64,000 nucleotides of DNA from Parasponia andersonii (taxonomy: Eukaryota > Streptophyta > Magnoliopsida > Rosales > Cannabaceae): positions 421,804 through 485,803 of the forward strand of contig JXTB01000218.1 of assembly GCA_002914805.1 (NCBI GenBank), given 5' to 3'. Below, piece by piece: positions 60,636-64,000 of the stretch. A model generated the notes under the pieces. That model was not told where the DNA came from. It was given only the letters and a program-made list of their open reading frames with translations, and did no database searches. The first letter of the stretch is position 1; the number at the start of each line of letters is the position of its first letter. The position numbers and the translations under genes are program-made.

Positions 60636-61698
60636 AAAGGCCAGTCATTCACCTGGTTCTTTTGCTTGGAAACTCTTAGCTTCATTTAGAATACTGCTTC
60701 TAGCACTATAGTACTTATGTTTCCCGTATAGCGTGCTTGTTTCATCGGCATCTTCAGTTAGAATTTTCTTAATTCGAATAATAAGCTTAAGGAATTTCAT
60801 CTCTGAAAGTGAAGAAAATACAGTTTCCTTTTTTCTTCTTGTTCATCCGTCACTCTTTTTCTCTTCAGATGTGGAAGAAAAACTGATTTAATGGTTAGTC
60901 TTACTTTCTTAAGATCAATAATTTTCTCTGCTAACAATAACGGTGTTGTTCTGTTTTGTAGTTTTTGCTTTCCTACTAACTAAACTAAACCAACCATTAT
61001 GACAGATATAGTTACCTTTGAAACCTATTTGACTTTTTAAGTTTCTGGTGCTGCAGGAAGTCGTGGAACAATTCACATGTGTATATAGTATATATAGTTA
61101 CGTGCATTATACACATTTTATTATGTGCATGTGCAAATCCCTGTTCTTGTGTATGCTTATGATATGCATGTCGTGTATTTGTATGTGTATATTGCAAGAT
61201 ATATATATATACATGTGAGGTTTAGTAGGTTGGAACGTGGGTCCAATTAGCCCATCTCCAAACCGCTCATTCAATGATAAAGACAGCAAAGATGCTTCGG
61301 TTATACTTTAATCCTCATTTAACAAACAACCTTCGAAATGAAAAAAATTAAGGATAGTGATTGAAGTCCTATAAAAAATATCATTTAAGAAATATAAAAC
61401 AAGAAGCCATTCATTTTTTTTTAACAAGCATTTGGTTGCACCAGCAAAAGAAAATGATGCTCCACCAATTCATTATTAAGATCATAATAAAAAGAACAAT
61501 AAGATATGTCTGAAACAATTATACAAAAATGCACATTTGACTCCTATAATATTAGTCAATTGAGATAAGATTCTCCTTCCTGTTGCCATTGATATTATTC
61601 TCCTATTTTCCAACCAACAAACAATATAACAAAAGCACCAACCACCTAAACTACCAGGACATAGATTACACACGAGCCTATATACATCATCATCAGCA
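60636..61698. other. Convergent intergenic region
   Basis: Lies between the 3' ends of GDSL gene 2 and the minus-strand KLCR gene. AT-rich, with short TA and GTGTAT-type repeats near 61080-61215. No gene is seen. Confidence 0.6.
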
Positions 61699-64000
61699 TT
61701 ACATTACCTCAATACCGTCATCTTTCACAACTTGACCGCTGGTGTCAAGCAGAGTTTCAAGCGATCTGGCTTTCCTGTTTCTAGCCCTGCCAGCTTCTTT
61801 CAACAGCTCAGCCAGTCTCCGCTTCTCATCGTCAACATCCGGATTTGCTGTTCCGAGCTTCTCCTCTCTCATCCCAACGACATATTCTAATAGTTCAATG
61901 GCATCATTCAGCCTGAAAGATTTTTGGTATTGAAAAGATATTAGCAAGCAACAAGAAGTACTAAAATGGAACATGAATTATATAAGAACATTATAGCACA
62001 CTCTACGTCTTTTCTAGTGAGATTAGTAGAAAGCGAAATAAATGCACCTGCCCATTGCATCATAGGTGCCTGCCAAATTGCTGTAGACTCCTAATGTATC
62101 AGGATGATATGGACCATATTCCTTTTCCAAAATACTTCTTGCTTCTTCAAACAGTTCTGCAGCCTCATTTATGGAATAACGCTGGACACAGGCAAGACCC
62201 ATTTGGTTTAGAGCTATTCCAAACAAGGCAGATTTCTTCTCTGCACTGGCACGAAACTTCATTACAGCACTTTTGAATGTGCTGTAAGAGTCTGAGTAGT
62301 TTCCCATCATGTAATACATGACTCCCATCTGAGCCTCAATTCCTGCTATTGTGTTTTGTTGGCCAGGTGCGTCACCAAATAATTTCAAAGCCTTTTTGAG
62401 TAGCTTAAGTGCCTGCTCTAACTCATTCATGGACTGATAGATAGCAGAAACATCGATTAAGCCGCTGGCAATCTCTTCTGATGGGATGCCAGGACACGGC
62501 TTGGTGTATATCTTGAGTGCATTTTCGCAGTACGATTTGGATTCCCTGAACTTTCCTATCTTGTTGTACAAGTCAGCTAAACGGACGAAAACAGAAGCCA
62601 CTGCTGGATGATTCTCTCCTTTAGATGACTTGAACACGGTGAGAGCTTTCTGATAAGCAAAAACTGCCTCATCATAGCGAGCCAATGATAGATACGAGTC
62701 TCCAATGCTGCGATCAATCGAAGCAACTTCGATTTCCTGGCCATTGGAAAACATGGCCATGCTTGCTAATACATAATGTTCAAGAGCAGCTTCATAGTCT
62801 CCTTTTGTGTCACAGATGAGTCCCATGAGTCTCCTATCTGCTGCTTCTTCAATCGAAGCAGGGGAACCGTTTTCCCTGTGGATGCCAAGAGCCATCTGGC
62901 AAAGCTTCTCAGCCTCATCAAATTGCAATGCTTGGACTTGGGCCTCAGCTACATATCGACAAGTCTCTCCCAATCGAGGGTCTTTTTCTCCCAAGACTTG
63001 TCTTTGGATTTCCAAGCCTGCTGTGTAAAGCAGTATTGAATTCTCAATTTGGCCCATCATTGCATAAGTGTCACCTAATTGCATGCACCCTGCAAACTTG
63101 GCCAAGGTATGGTCTTCACCATCTTCTATAACCGGAATATCAATGGAGCGTTCAAGAACAGGAATCGCCTCATCGTGTTGGCCTAAGTTGCAGTATATTG
63201 CAGCCAAAACATGTAAACACATTACCTGCTCCAGACTGGGTTTCTCATTTGAAAACTTCTCAAATGATTTCATTGCCCGAAGAGCCACTTCAAGTGTTTT
63301 TTGAGGATTTTCACCAGAAGAGATCATATCTCTAGCTTGTTTAAGCAAAAATGGACCAAGGTCTGGGTTATCAAGTTCATCCACTTGAGGATCCTCCACT
63401 CCATTTTGAAACTTCGCCTTGCGTAAAGCGGAAATTCTCTGCTTGTTCATTGGCGAAGCGGCATTTGGTTTTCGTGGACTTTTCTCGTACCTCTTATCTA
63501 TTGGAGGTCTACCTTGAGAAGATTTGTTCTTGGGGCTTGATTTGGCGGATGCCGCAGAATCCACTTTCAAGACAGAAAGCTTCTTAGGAGTTGCAATTTG
63601 GTTCTTGCCCTTTTTAGCCGACTTCTTAGCAGGAGGCGCAATATCTTTACCATTGAGTGATTCAACACCATTACCCTCCTCCTCATTCTTCACCGAGACT
63701 ACCTCTTTAGTAACCTCCACATCATCAATAACTCCAACAAGATGGCGCAGTTCCGAATCGATCCTTGATTCCTCTCCGTACGATAGATAACTAGCCCTTG
63801 ATGGAGATTGGTCAGAGCTCTGCATCTCACAGACGTTGTGATACAGCTGCTCAATTGAGGTGTCAATAACACCATCAATAGCCAGATCAAGGGAGTCACT
63901 TTGAGGACTCTGGGGACTCAATGGACTTCTTGGTGAGCCTTGCTGTGTGTAGCTTTCTTTTCGAGGTGTATAGTCCCCATTGGTTTCATCAACTAAATTG
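61699..64000 (-). CDS. KLCR: Kinesin light chain-related TPR protein (5' end outside window)
   Basis: Two exons are visible in transcription order: 64000 (open) to 62048, then 61912 to 61699. The junction is in phase and about 721 residues are present. The reading frame stays open to the window edge (VDETNGDYTPRKESYTQQGS...) with no in-frame ATG there, so the start lies beyond. The N-terminal part is Ser/Pro/Lys-rich and basic, with SIEQLYHNVCEMQSSDQSPS as the family marker. From about residue 220 there is a long array of TPR repeats of kinesin-light-chain type (for example LGDTYAMMGQIENSI and LADLYNKIGKFRESKSYCEN). Plant KLCR/CMU proteins sit on cortical microtubules, bind IQD proteins and stabilise the link between microtubules and cellulose synthase; they are not known as kinesin cargo adaptors. 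The end is DDGIEVM. Confidence 0.93.

Noticed and set aside
1..64000. CRISPR arrays, operons, bacterial or organellar inserts, rRNA genes
   Set aside because: No regular spacer-repeat arrays, rRNA or organelle-like gene blocks were seen; intron-rich genes and a plant retroelement show nuclear plant DNA.

Overview
The window is nuclear DNA of a flowering plant, almost certainly a eudicot. The intergenic DNA is AT-rich, genes carry GT-AG introns, several products have plastid transit peptides, and an old Ty3/gypsy retrotransposon is present. The species cannot be named from the sequence. I rebuilt exon structures by hand, checking reading phase across every junction.

Layout. 1-10.5 kb: a tRNA-derived SINE-like element, an intronless DUF1645 gene (1664-2488), then about 8 kb of AT-rich intergenic DNA. 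10.5-21.4 kb: an unidentified small ORF, LSF1 (starch metabolism, 10 exons) and a chloroplast beta-carbonic anhydrase (9 exons plus an alternative last exon), all on the plus strand. 24.5-33.4 kb: two minus-strand genes, the thylakoid-lumen protease DEG1 (8 exons) and a 418-residue beta-barrel outer-membrane protein most like OM47 (14 exons). 34.25-46.46 kb: a decayed, complete Tat-type Ty3/gypsy element flanked by the target duplication CAATT. Its 3' part plus flanking DNA (44076-47180) is repeated almost exactly at 47182-50288, and a single N at 47181 marks the join. 51.8-55.0 kb: L-aspartate oxidase (7 exons). 56.0-60.6 kb: two tandem GDSL esterase/lipase genes with matching 5-exon structures. 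61.7-64.0 kb: the 3' part of a kinesin-light-chain-related TPR gene on the minus strand, cut by the window edge.

How the genes relate. There is no operon-like system. Four of the nine recognised genes encode plastid proteins: LSF1 in starch turnover, carbonic anhydrase in CO2/bicarbonate exchange, DEG1 in thylakoid protein quality control, and aspartate oxidase in NAD synthesis. From memory, the pairs LSF1/CA1 and DEG1/OM47/GDSL/KLCR are also neighbours in Arabidopsis, so the gene order is probably ancestral. The most interesting signals are the alternative last exon of the carbonic anhydrase, the N-joined duplication, the antisense ORF and hairpin leader of the retrotransposon, and a microsatellite serving as a polypyrimidine tract. 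I found no convincing new multi-gene system.
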